Assembly: GCA_046154185.1 (NCBI GenBank)
Contig: JBJXGE010000053.1
Coordinates: 44,445-108,444, forward strand
Origin: JBJXGE01 sp046154185
Lineage (GTDB): Bacteria; Planctomycetota; UBA8108; UBA1146; JAJFFE01
Direction: 5' to 3'
DNA length: 64,000 nt
Positions 17,142 through 25,239 of this stretch are shown piece after piece; within the stretch, counting starts at the first letter, position 1, and every line of letters starts with the position of its first letter. A program made the translations under genes and the position numbers. Under the pieces are notes generated by a model. The model was not told the origin of the DNA and ran no database searches. It worked only from the letters and a program-made list of their open reading frames with translations.

Positions 17142-20084
17142 ATGCGACCAGGAGCGACCGTCCCTCTCTTCATCTCCCTTTTGATCCTGACGCTCCCAAC
17201 GGAGCTCGGCGCCGGTCCGATACCGCTGCCGGGCGTCGAACTCGTTCAGGATGACGCGCTTGTCACCGAAATTCGGCAGCTCCTGCGGAAGGGCGAGTAC
17301 GACGATGCGGAAGAAGCGCTTGGCGAAGCGCGGGCGGATTCGAGCGCGATCTTGTGCTTGCGCGCGCAACTACTGCACGAAACCGGGCGCGGTGCTGCGG
17401 CGTTGGAGCTCGTTGTCGGCGCGCCGGCCTACGCGAACGGCGATGTCGAATTGATGTTGTGGGCCGCCGCGCTTCACATCGAGACCGGCGCCGCGGAGGT
17501 CGCCGAGCGCGAACTCGATCGCGCGATAGCGGAGCTCGACAAGTCTGACGCGGCCGGCACCGCGGCGGCCGACGCCGCCAGCTTGCAGAATCGACGCCGC
17601 ACGGCGTTGCGTATCGAGGCGCTAACCCAACTCGGCTTGCTCGCCATCTCGCGCGGCGCACGCGCACGCGGGGCCGAACATCTCAACAAGGTCGTCGACT
17701 ACTACAAGAAACTGTCGAATGCGGATGCCGCGCAAGTCGACCCGGAGACTTACATCTGGATGGGGCGCGCGCTCGAAGGTCTCAACCGCTACAGCGAGGC
17801 GTATCAGGTCATGTATTCGAGCGCCTTCGACCTCGATGCCGAGCATCCGCGTGCGCATTTGTGCGGCGGCGAGATCATGTTGACGAAGTACAACTATCCG
17901 GACGCGCGATCGCACTTCAAGGATGCGCTCAAGACGAACAAGAATCTCGCGGCGGCGCATATCGGTTTTGCCGCGGCGACGTATGTCGACTTCCAGTTTC
18001 CCGGCGATCGTTTTCAGGTGGTCGTCGACGCGCTCAAAGCGGCCGATCGCGTTTGGAAAAATCACCCGCGCGCCCTGATGCTGCGCAGCCAGCTCGCTTT
18101 CGACAGTGAGGACTGGCCGGCCGCTGAGGCCCACATTCGCGCGGCATTGGCGCAGAATCCGAGGTCACTGGCAAACCGCGGCTATCTCGCCGCCGTGCTG
18201 TATTGCACGTATAGACTCGCGGAGTTTAAGCAACTGTGCGAGGAGACCGAAGCGCTGCATCCGGCGGCCGCCGAGTTTTACACGATTCTCGCGGAGCAAC
18301 TGGTGAAACGCTTCTTCTACAGCGAAGCCACAAACTACGCAGAACAGGCCATCAAGCTCGATCCCGAATACGTGCCGGCCTTCGTGATTTTCGGCGTCAA
18401 CTGTCTGCGCGTCGGTCGCGAAAACGAAGGCAAGATTTGGGTCGCGAAGGCGTTCGCCGCCGACAAGTTCAATATTTGGGCGAAGAACACGCAGACGCTG
18501 ATCGGCGTCATCGAAAAAGGCTTCATCGAAACCACCACGCCCGACTTTGTCTTTCGCATGCCGAAAGACGAGGAGCGGTTCATCCTGCCGTACTTGCAGC
18601 CGCTGCTCGAGGAAGCGAAACAACGCTACGAGGCGGAGTACAACTTCAAACCGTCAGGCCCAATCGTCATCGAGGGCTTTTCGAAGCACGATCACTTTTC
18701 GGCGCGTTCGATCGGTTTGCCGGGACTCGCCGCGGCCGGCGTGTGCTTCGGCAAGATGGTGACGCTGACGACGCCGCGTGCGCTGCCGGTGCCCTGGGGC
18801 GCCGTCGCGCTGCACGAGTACGCACACGTGATCACCGTGCAAAAGACTGGGCACCGCATTCCCCGCTGGTTCACCGAGGGGCTCTCGACTTTCGAGGAGG
18901 GGCGGCACATCAAGCGGTGGACCAACTATGACCAAGCCGAGGACTTCGTCGAAGCCGTGCACAACGACTTGCTGCTACCGATGAGTCGGCTGCAGAGTGG
19001 CTTCACGCGTCCCGACTCACCGGGCCGCGTCGGGCTTTCGTATTTTCAAGGCGGCACGATCTGCACCTACATCACGGAGCGCTACGGGTTCGGCAAGATC
19101 GTCGAAATGCTCGACGCGTACCGAAACGGTAAGACGACCGAGCAGATCTTCCCGGAGCTGCTCGGTCTAAGCCTCGACGAATTCGATCGCGACTACCTCG
19201 TGTTCGCGCGGCGGCTCGCCGACAGTTTTGGTTTTTGGCCGCGCATCGTGCCGAGCCGAATTCCCGCGCTGCGCGACGCGGTGGAAGACAATCCGCAGGA
19301 CATCGACAGTCTGGTCGCGCTCGCGACCGCATACTTCTACTCCGATCAGATCACCGATGCCGAACTCGCGATCGGGCGTGCGCTCAAAGTCAAAAGTGAC
19401 CACGCCGATTTGCAGCAGCTCGTCGGCCTGTTGCGTCTCAAGCAAGGTAAGACCAAGACCGCGGCGGAGTCGTTCAGCAAGGCGATCGAACTTGGTACGC
19501 GCGATCGCTATCGTGCGCGCCTGGGGCTTGCGATGATTCTGGCGCAAGATGGCGAACGCGCGCGCGCGATCGAGTTGTTGCGCGAGGCCATCAAGATTTG
19601 TCCGATCGGGATTCAGCCGCGACTCGGCGCGAATCGAAACCCGTATTACTTGCTCGTTGAGCTCTTGAATAAGGAAGGGCGCGAAGACGAAGGGATCGCG
19701 GTGCTGGAAGAAATGCTCGCGGTCAGCCGGCAGGACCTAGCGGTCCGGCAATACTTGGGCGAGCACTACGCGTCCCAGGAAAACTGGTCCAAGGTCGTCG
19801 AGGCCATGTGGGATGCGGTCTTCATCAATCCGTATGAGGTCAAGGTGCATAATCTCCTGGCGAAAGCGTACGCCGAGACGCAGGACTACCGAAAGGCGCT
19901 GCGCGAGCTGCGATTCCTTGCGGAGGACGAAGGGACTGCGAAGGACGAAGTGTACTCGGAGATCGCTTGGTGCCATTTGCAGTTGCGCGAATTTCTCGAA
20001 GCGCGCAAGTGGGCGGAACGCACAATCGAACTCGCGCCTGACAACGCGCGCGCAAAAGAAGTGTTGGAGAAGTTGCCGGAATAA
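17142..20084 (+). CDS. Large exported TPR protein with gluzincin-type metallopeptidase (peptidase MA-like) domain
   Basis: A 980-residue protein with a signal peptide (MRPGATVPLFISLLILTLP). Residues about 35-500 are TPR-like helical repeats (for example AAHIGFAAATYVDF, ALAQNPRSLANRGYLAAVLY). A zinc peptidase core follows: H558-E-Y-A-H562 in ALHEYAHVI is the HExxH motif and E579 in PRWFTEGLSTFEE is the likely third ligand, as in peptidase MA-like gluzincins. More TPRs fill residues about 700-975 (ALKVKSDHADLQQLVGLLRL, ATIELAPDNARAKEVLEKL-like). Probably periplasmic or cell-surface; the substrate is unknown. ATG 17142 follows AAGGAA at a loose spacing. It is divergent from the PATAN-HDOD gene. 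Confidence 0.85.
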   Translation: MRPGATVPLFISLLILTLPTELGAGPIPLPGVELVQDDALVTEIRQLLRKGEYDDAEEALGEARADSSAILCLRAQLLHETGRGAAALELVVGAPAYANGDVELMLWAAALHIETGAAEVAERELDRAIAELDKSDAAGTAAADAASLQNRRRTALRIEALTQLGLLAISRGARARGAEHLNKVVDYYKKLSNADAAQVDPETYIWMGRALEGLNRYSEAYQVMYSSAFDLDAEHPRAHLCGGEIMLTKYNYPDARSHFKDALKTNKNLAAAHIGFAAATYVDFQFPGDRFQVVVDALKAADRVWKNHPRALMLRSQLAFDSEDWPAAEAHIRAALAQNPRSLANRGYLAAVLYCTYRLAEFKQLCEETEALHPAAAEFYTILAEQLVKRFFYSEATNYAEQAIKLDPEYVPAFVIFGVNCLRVGRENEGKIWVAKAFAADKFNIWAKNTQTLIGVIEKGFIETTTPDFVFRMPKDEERFILPYLQPLLEEAKQRYEAEYNFKPSGPIVIEGFSKHDHFSARSIGLPGLAAAGVCFGKMVTLTTPRALPVPWGAVALHEYAHVITVQKTGHRIPRWFTEGLSTFEEGRHIKRWTNYDQAEDFVEAVHNDLLLPMSRLQSGFTRPDSPGRVGLSYFQGGTICTYITERYGFGKIVEMLDAYRNGKTTEQIFPELLGLSLDEFDRDYLVFARRLADSFGFWPRIVPSRIPALRDAVEDNPQDIDSLVALATAYFYSDQITDAELAIGRALKVKSDHADLQQLVGLLRLKQGKTKTAAESFSKAIELGTRDRYRARLGLAMILAQDGERARAIELLREAIKICPIGIQPRLGANRNPYYLLVELLNKEGREDEGIAVLEEMLAVSRQDLAVRQYLGEHYASQENWSKVVEAMWDAVFINPYEVKVHNLLAKAYAETQDYRKALRELRFLAEDEGTAKDEVYSEIAWCHLQLREFLEARKWAERTIELAPDNARAKEVLEKLPE

Positions 20085-20110
20085 CCACGCACAGCTTCGC
20101 AACGGGTGCG

Positions 20111-20151
20111 TCCGATTGCCCCGACAGCTTCCGTGTTTGGGGCGCGTCGGA
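20111..20151 (+). terminator. Interrupted hairpin after the TPR-peptidase gene
   Basis: TCCGA (20111-20115) and GCCCC (20118-20122) pair with GGGGC (20139-20143) and TCGGA (20147-20151) around a 16-base loop. It lies 27 bases after the stop codon. TATATT at 20152 directly behind it could instead be a -10 box for the next gene. Confidence 0.3.
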
Positions 20152-20215
20152 TATATTGGCCGCACACTGCGGGCAACACTTTGCTGAAAAATCTTGCTGG
20201 AAAACACGGTGCGTG

Positions 20216-21100
20216 ATGTTTCGGACGATCTGTCTCGGCGTGATGGCTTTTGGCTTGTGTTCGACGTTTGCCGTGGCTGGAGTCGGCACGGGGACTTTTG
20301 TTCGCGGCGATTCGAATGGCGATGGTGGGCTCGACATCGGCGACGCCATCTACACGCTGACGGGGCTGTTCTCGGGCGGGCCGCCGCCCGTTTGCGACGA
20401 TGCCGCGGACACCAACGATGATGGCAGCCTCAACATCGCGGACGCCATTTACACGCTCACGTTTCTCTTCACGCCGGGTAGTCCGCCGCCGCCGGCGCCG
20501 CATCCCGTGGCTGGTCTCGATTCGACGCCGGACGGGCTCATCTGCAACGCTCCGTGCACGGACCCGACCCTGCTCGCGGCCGGAGTCGTGCTGCTGTTCC
20601 CGCTCGAAGCTTGCATCCCATCCCTTCCGTTCAGCGCGACCGGCGTCACCGGCACCGCGTGCACATCGACAACGGGGCCCATCTGCTCGCCGCTCGCCAT
20701 CGCCGGCTGCGATACGGTGACCACGCTCAACACCTTCGTCTACGATGCGCCGAGCCAGACGTTCACGATGAACACGACGACGGAGATTGATCCGCTTGGA
20801 CTGCAAGCGACGGTGCTCTTTTCGACGATTTCTTGCGAGACGTCCGGCACCGTCGTTATCACGAACACGCTCACGCTCGTCACGACGCCGCTCGGACCGG
20901 GCGTGGCGCAGATCGACGATGCAATCGTGAACTCGACCGTCGATACGCTGTCGATCGACTTTTCACCGTGCGGCCTGCTCGGCACGGTTGCCGGTTTGTT
21001 GCTGCCGTTTTTCGAAACCACGATCGAAGCCACCATCGAAGACACCGTCGCCACGCAATTGACGCCGCTCCTGGTCGGACAGATCATCTGCGTGAATTGA
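20216..21100 (+). CDS. Secreted protein with N-terminal dockerin-like tag
   Basis: A 294-residue exported protein with signal peptide MFRTICLGVMAFGLCSTFAV. Unusually, the tag lies right after the signal peptide rather than at the C-terminus: RGDSNGDGGLDIGDAIYTL followed by TNDDGSLNIADAIYTLTFLF, two calcium-binding EF-hand-like loops with a linker rich in Gly and Pro. The rest (about 110-294) is beta-rich and Thr-rich (TTTEIDPLGLQATVLFSTI, TLVTTPLGPGVAQIDDAIV) with four or more cysteines, possibly two disulfides; I do not recognise it. The start is ATG 20216; a GTG directly upstream at 20213 cannot be excluded. The promoter is weak (TATATT at 20152). Confidence 0.75.
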   Translation: MFRTICLGVMAFGLCSTFAVAGVGTGTFVRGDSNGDGGLDIGDAIYTLTGLFSGGPPPVCDDAADTNDDGSLNIADAIYTLTFLFTPGSPPPPAPHPVAGLDSTPDGLICNAPCTDPTLLAAGVVLLFPLEACIPSLPFSATGVTGTACTSTTGPICSPLAIAGCDTVTTLNTFVYDAPSQTFTMNTTTEIDPLGLQATVLFSTISCETSGTVVITNTLTLVTTPLGPGVAQIDDAIVNSTVDTLSIDFSPCGLLGTVAGLLLPFFETTIEATIEDTVATQLTPLLVGQIICVN

Positions 21101-21215
21101 GCACGCGGCTCATCCGCGATTCGCGAACGGTCTCGCCACAGTCACGACGATCCCTGTATAGTTCCGGCTTCACGGCGGCGGAATCCATCAATCAGTGAAG
21201 CTTGCGGAGGTCAAC

Positions 21216-22904
21216 TTGTCACAGGCAGCGTCGGAGCCGGGTTCGAAGCCTATGGACAGCATCATGGCGCTGTGTAAGCGCCGCGGTTTTATTTACCAGG
21301 CCAGCGAGATCTACGGCGGTATCAACGGTTTTTGGGATTACGGGCCGTTGGGCACGCTCTTGAAACGCAACGTCCGCGAAGCCTGGTGGCAAGACGTCGT
21401 GATGAATCCGTGCGCCGGGAAGGTCGGCCCGTTCGGTGAGGCGGTGCGGATCGTCGCGGTCGACACTTGCATCATCCAGCATCCGAAAGTGTGGGAGGCG
21501 AGCGGTCACGTTGCGGGATTCAACGACCCGATGCAGACATGTCGGCAATGCAAGAAGTTGTTTCGCGCCGACCACGTGCAGGACATGCTGAGCGAAAGCG
21601 AGTGGGTGCGTTCGCTCGCGGAGCTCGTCGGCGCGGATGTCACGAGTGCGCAACCGATTCGCGTCGATACCGCCGCGCTCGGCAAGTGGGCGAGCGCGAA
21701 GGGTCGCAAGCTCGCGCCCGGGCTGCCGCTCGTGCGGACGTTTCCGCCCGCGATGGCTGCGCTCACGCAGTGCGTCACGGCAGCGCCCGATCAGCAGCTT
21801 CCGTTTCGCGAGTTACTCACGCTCCTCGTTTCCGTCAACCTCGCCGAAACTGGTCCCGTCGTCCCGTGTCCCAATTGCGGTGGCGATCTCACCGAGCCGC
21901 GGCAGTTCAATTTGATGTTCGAGACTTATACGGGCGCCGTGCGGGACGATGCGAACAAGACCTTCTTGCGGCCGGAAACCGCGCAAGGAATTTTCACGAA
22001 CTTCAAAAACGTCCTCGATACCACGCGCGTTCGCGTGCCGTTTGGCATCGCGCAAACCGGTAAAGCATTTCGCAACGAAGTGACGCCGCGGAATTTCACG
22101 TTTCGCTCGCGCGAGTTTGAGCAAATGGAGATCGAGTTCTTCTGTCACCCCGACCAAGCGCGGGCGTGGTATCAGTTTTGGCGGGACTGGCGCGTCAAGT
22201 GGTGGGAGGGGCTCGGGCTCAAAGGCGAAAATCTGCAGCTGCGCGAACACGATCGCGATGAGTTGGCGCACTACGCGCGCGACGGCGCCGGCACGAGCGA
22301 CATCGAATATCGCTTCCCTTTCACCGCGCCGGGTTTTGGCGAGCTCGAGGGCGTCGCGCATCGCACCGACTTCGACTTGCGCCAACACAAGCAGCACTCG
22401 GGCGCGAAAATCGATTACTTCGATCAAGACCGCGGTCCACTCGGCGGCAATGGTTTGCCGAAAGGCGAGTGGTATTTGCCGAATGTGATCGAGCCATCGG
22501 CGGGTCTCGATCGCGGCGTGCTTGCGATCTTGTGCGAGGCTTACACGCGCGATGAGTCGCGGCCGAGCCCGGAGATCATGCGTTTCCATCCACGCGTCGC
22601 GCCGATCAAGGCCGCCGTGTTTCCGCTCGTCAACAAGGACGGCATGCCCGAAGTCGCGGAGAAACTCCACGCCGAGCTTGTGCGGCGCTTCGGCCGGGCG
22701 GGCCTCATCGAGACCGACGCCAAACAATCGATCGGAAAACGCTACGCGCGCATGGACGAGGCCGGTTGTCCGTTTTGCCTCACGATCGACGGCGACACGC
22801 TGGTCAACCAGAAGGTCACGGTGCGGGACCGCGACACGGGCACGCAAACACATGTCGATATCTCGCAGGCGGCCGAGTTCCTCGCGCAACGCTTAGAGGT
22901 GTAG
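21216..22904 (+). CDS. glyS: Glycyl-tRNA synthetase, homodimeric type
   Basis: A 562-residue class II synthetase that charges tRNA-Gly. It is the single-chain alpha2 form, not the bacterial GlyQ/GlyS heterotetramer. Motifs: KRRGFIYQASEIYGGINGFW and DYGPLGTLLKRN (motif 1 region), an insertion with CRQC (about residue 110) and CPNC (about 219) cysteine pairs, then PRQFNLMFETYTG, RPETAQGIFTNFKNV, RNEVTPRNFTFRSREFEQME (motif 2), and PSAGLDRGVLAIL (motif 3). The anticodon-binding domain ends the protein (APIKAAVFPLVNKDGMPEVA). I start at TTG 21216 because GGAGG lies 5 bases before it; an upstream in-frame GTG at 21195 would leave that site inside the gene. It is monocistronic here. Confidence 0.93.
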   Translation: MSQAASEPGSKPMDSIMALCKRRGFIYQASEIYGGINGFWDYGPLGTLLKRNVREAWWQDVVMNPCAGKVGPFGEAVRIVAVDTCIIQHPKVWEASGHVAGFNDPMQTCRQCKKLFRADHVQDMLSESEWVRSLAELVGADVTSAQPIRVDTAALGKWASAKGRKLAPGLPLVRTFPPAMAALTQCVTAAPDQQLPFRELLTLLVSVNLAETGPVVPCPNCGGDLTEPRQFNLMFETYTGAVRDDANKTFLRPETAQGIFTNFKNVLDTTRVRVPFGIAQTGKAFRNEVTPRNFTFRSREFEQMEIEFFCHPDQARAWYQFWRDWRVKWWEGLGLKGENLQLREHDRDELAHYARDGAGTSDIEYRFPFTAPGFGELEGVAHRTDFDLRQHKQHSGAKIDYFDQDRGPLGGNGLPKGEWYLPNVIEPSAGLDRGVLAILCEAYTRDESRPSPEIMRFHPRVAPIKAAVFPLVNKDGMPEVAEKLHAELVRRFGRAGLIETDAKQSIGKRYARMDEAGCPFCLTIDGDTLVNQKVTVRDRDTGTQTHVDISQAAEFLAQRLEV

Positions 22905-22957
22905 CACCGACGGACGACGCGCGCGGCCCTGTCGATGAGTAGCGTCTTGACCAGACC

Positions 22958-23158
22958 CTAAGGACGCACGCTCGCGATCGAAGCCCGAACGTCCGGCAAA
23001 TAACCGTCGAACGTCCTTTGCGGCGCCAAAAACTCGGCGACGCGGATGCGCCCGCTCTTGAATAAGAAAAAAAACCTTGGCGCCATTGAGACATTTACCA
23101 AGTAGCGATATGGCACGCCGTCGACGCTGGCTTCACGCCACCCGTCGGCGTCCGGACT
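22958..23158 (-). pseudogene. Small open reading stretch, possible gene remnant
   Basis: On the minus strand, 66 codons are open between a TAA (23159-23161) and a TAG (22958-22960). The translation is protein-like rather than repetitive: DGWREASVDGVPYRYLVN, MAPRFFFLFKSGRIRVAEFL, APQRTFDGYLPDVRASIASV. No start codon opens it fully; GTG 23116 would give 53 residues and ATG 23086 gives 42, neither with a good ribosome site. It may be the 3' part of a decayed gene, or a small gene with an unusual start. The rest of 22905-23204 shows nothing else I can name. Confidence 0.3.
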
Positions 23159-23204
23159 TTATACCGATGGTGATGTCACGAAAAGGTATCGGCAAGTTTC
23201 GCTG

Positions 23205-25187
23205 TCATGGGCACGCGGCGAACCCGACGCAATCGAGCCCGTCGGCGGTCGGATCCGCACCGCACGCAGGGAACGGTGCGGGTGGCGCGGAGCCGGACTC
23301 GAAGAGATGCACCAAACTGAATATCGGGTCGGCGATGTTGAAGGCGCCGTCGTCGTTCGCATCGCACGCGTCGAGGCAAGTCGGTGCGCTGCCGGTTCCG
23401 AAGAGCAAATCGAGCGCGAGCACGGGATCCGCGATGTTGATGAAGGAATCGTCGTTGCAATCGCCGCGCACGAGCTGCACCTCGTTCACGATATTGATAA
23501 TGCGGGCGACCGACGGAATGTCGTCCACCATCGCGAACAGCAGGTACCAACCGAGTGGCAGCTGGTTGGCGTCGTTCGGCAAAGTGATCGTTGCCGTATT
23601 GCCGACCTGAGTCACCGGCAGTTCGAGGCGCCGCGGTACGCCGCCCGACACCCAGTGGGTCACGACTTCCGATCCCATCAACACGACGCTCGTGAGTTGC
23701 GTCAACGGCGCGATCTCGAGCTCCATCACTGCGCCGCGGCGCGGCGTGTTCGTCGAGATCGCCGCGATTTGTGGGCGCACTCCGCGAAAGAGGTATGGCG
23801 GCGAAAAAGCTTCAATGTCCGCCGACGTCGGGCCGACGACGAACGCGATCTGCGTGCCGCCCGTCGTCAAAACTCGACCATCGGGAATGAGCAAAGTCAC
23901 GGCATGGTACTCGCGAAACTGCTGCATGTCGGCAACGCGCCGCCAACTGTCGGTCCCTGGGTCGTAGAGGTCCGTCCACAGAACCCTCCCGATGATTTCC
24001 GGCACAACATAGGGGGGCCGCGCTTGTCCAGCTCCGACGAAAATTCGGCCGTCTGGAAGTTGCACGACCTCCGGTTGCTCACGCACTAAACCGGAGTTCG
24101 CCCGCACGCTCCATGTCTCGGTCACGGGATCGTAGATTTCCGCCATCCGCGCCGTCGAAAGATCGTTGCTGCGCGTGCCGATCGCAAGGACGCGGCCATC
24201 GGCAAGCACGACGACGGAGTGATCGGAATGGCCGGGCCAGCCGCGATTCGGCTGCACGAAGTTCCCCGTCAGTTGCCACGCACCCGCGACGGGATCATAG
24301 AGCTGCGGGGGTGACCAAGTGATGAGCACTTTGCCGTTTGCCAGCAACGCCGAAGGCGGAAACTCACAAGGATTCAGCATCGAGCCGGTTGCGCTCCACG
24401 TTTGCGTGGCGAGATCGAAGCGCTCGCAGGTGTCGGTGCGCTCGGCGCTCGGCGCGGTGCCGCCACCCATTACCAAGAGCGAGCCATCCGCGAGTCGCGC
24501 GAGCCCCGGATACCAACGGCCGGTCGGATTCACCAGTTCTGGAAGCAAGAGCCACGAAGTCGAGAGTGTCCACGTCTTCACCCAACGCACGGCATCTTGA
24601 AACGAACCGGGATCCGAACCGTCTTGGCCGCCGACGAAGATGAGTCGGCCATCGCCGAGCACGGTGCCGTTCATGCATCCTTGCGCTAAGCCGGAGCCGG
24701 ACGGAAACGTCTTGAGCCCCGTCACCGGATCGAAGTGAATGGGATCCGTCGTGTCATGGCAGAAAAAGACCGTGCCGGCAGGAGTGAGGTAGGCGATGTC
24801 GGTCGCGTCGAGAAATTCCGGATATGTCGTGCCGATGATATTCCAATCGCCCGGGTGCGCTTCCGGCACGAGCTGGATTGCGAAGAACTGCGACGCGCCC
24901 ATTACGTTGATGGTGCTCTCGACGTATTCATATCCGCGCACCGCGACGCCAAGAGTATAGGTTCCGTCGGGAACCCCCGTCAGTACCCAAAGTCCTGCCA
25001 CGTCCGTGCGAGTCTCTGCGAAGTATCCGAGCCCAGACGTGAAGAGAGTCACGCGCGCGCCTGCGATGGGATCGCTGGCGCCGCTCGACGAAACCCCGCC
25101 GTCGAGTGTGGCCGCCGAGGCATTTCCCGTCAGCACAGCGAACGCAATGGCCACACTCAACCGCCAGCAGTATTCGCTCGATTTCAT
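23205..25187 (-). CDS. Predicted secreted copper-radical oxidase (galactose oxidase/GlxA-like) with C-terminal dockerin-like tag
   Basis: A 660-residue exported protein. A signal peptide (MKSSEYCWRLSVAIAFAVLT) is followed by a carboxypeptidase-regulatory-like beta domain (about 28-108), a kelch-type seven-bladed propeller (about 125-455; repeats such as LARLADGSLLVMGGG, VVLADGRVLAIGTRS), and a DUF1929 E-set domain (about 470-570). Residues aligning with the galactose oxidase copper site are present: C171 (QGCMNG) and Y226 (RWYPGLAR) for the Tyr-Cys cofactor, Y427-H428 (REYHAVTLL) and H511 (VVTHWVS). The spacing 428-511 is close to that in galactose oxidase. The tag ends the protein (CNDDSFINIADPV, NDDGAFNIADPI). 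ATG 25187 has AAGGAT 7 bases upstream. The substrate is unknown. Confidence 0.85.
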   Translation of the reverse strand: MKSSEYCWRLSVAIAFAVLTGNASAATLDGGVSSSGASDPIAGARVTLFTSGLGYFAETRTDVAGLWVLTGVPDGTYTLGVAVRGYEYVESTINVMGASQFFAIQLVPEAHPGDWNIIGTTYPEFLDATDIAYLTPAGTVFFCHDTTDPIHFDPVTGLKTFPSGSGLAQGCMNGTVLGDGRLIFVGGQDGSDPGSFQDAVRWVKTWTLSTSWLLLPELVNPTGRWYPGLARLADGSLLVMGGGTAPSAERTDTCERFDLATQTWSATGSMLNPCEFPPSALLANGKVLITWSPPQLYDPVAGAWQLTGNFVQPNRGWPGHSDHSVVVLADGRVLAIGTRSNDLSTARMAEIYDPVTETWSVRANSGLVREQPEVVQLPDGRIFVGAGQARPPYVVPEIIGRVLWTDLYDPGTDSWRRVADMQQFREYHAVTLLIPDGRVLTTGGTQIAFVVGPTSADIEAFSPPYLFRGVRPQIAAISTNTPRRGAVMELEIAPLTQLTSVVLMGSEVVTHWVSGGVPRRLELPVTQVGNTATITLPNDANQLPLGWYLLFAMVDDIPSVARIINIVNEVQLVRGDCNDDSFINIADPVLALDLLFGTGSAPTCLDACDANDDGAFNIADPIFSLVHLFESGSAPPAPFPACGADPTADGLDCVGFAACP

Positions 25188-25239
25188 GCAGATCCTTCGG
25201 GTCTCAGATTCCCGGGGGCTATCGCTGACTAGGAGCTGC

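Noticed and set aside
22816..23094. 92-codon minus-strand open frame near the glyS end
   Set aside because: Arg/Ser-rich shadow of GC-rich DNA with no ribosome site; the other frame (22958-23158) is more protein-like.
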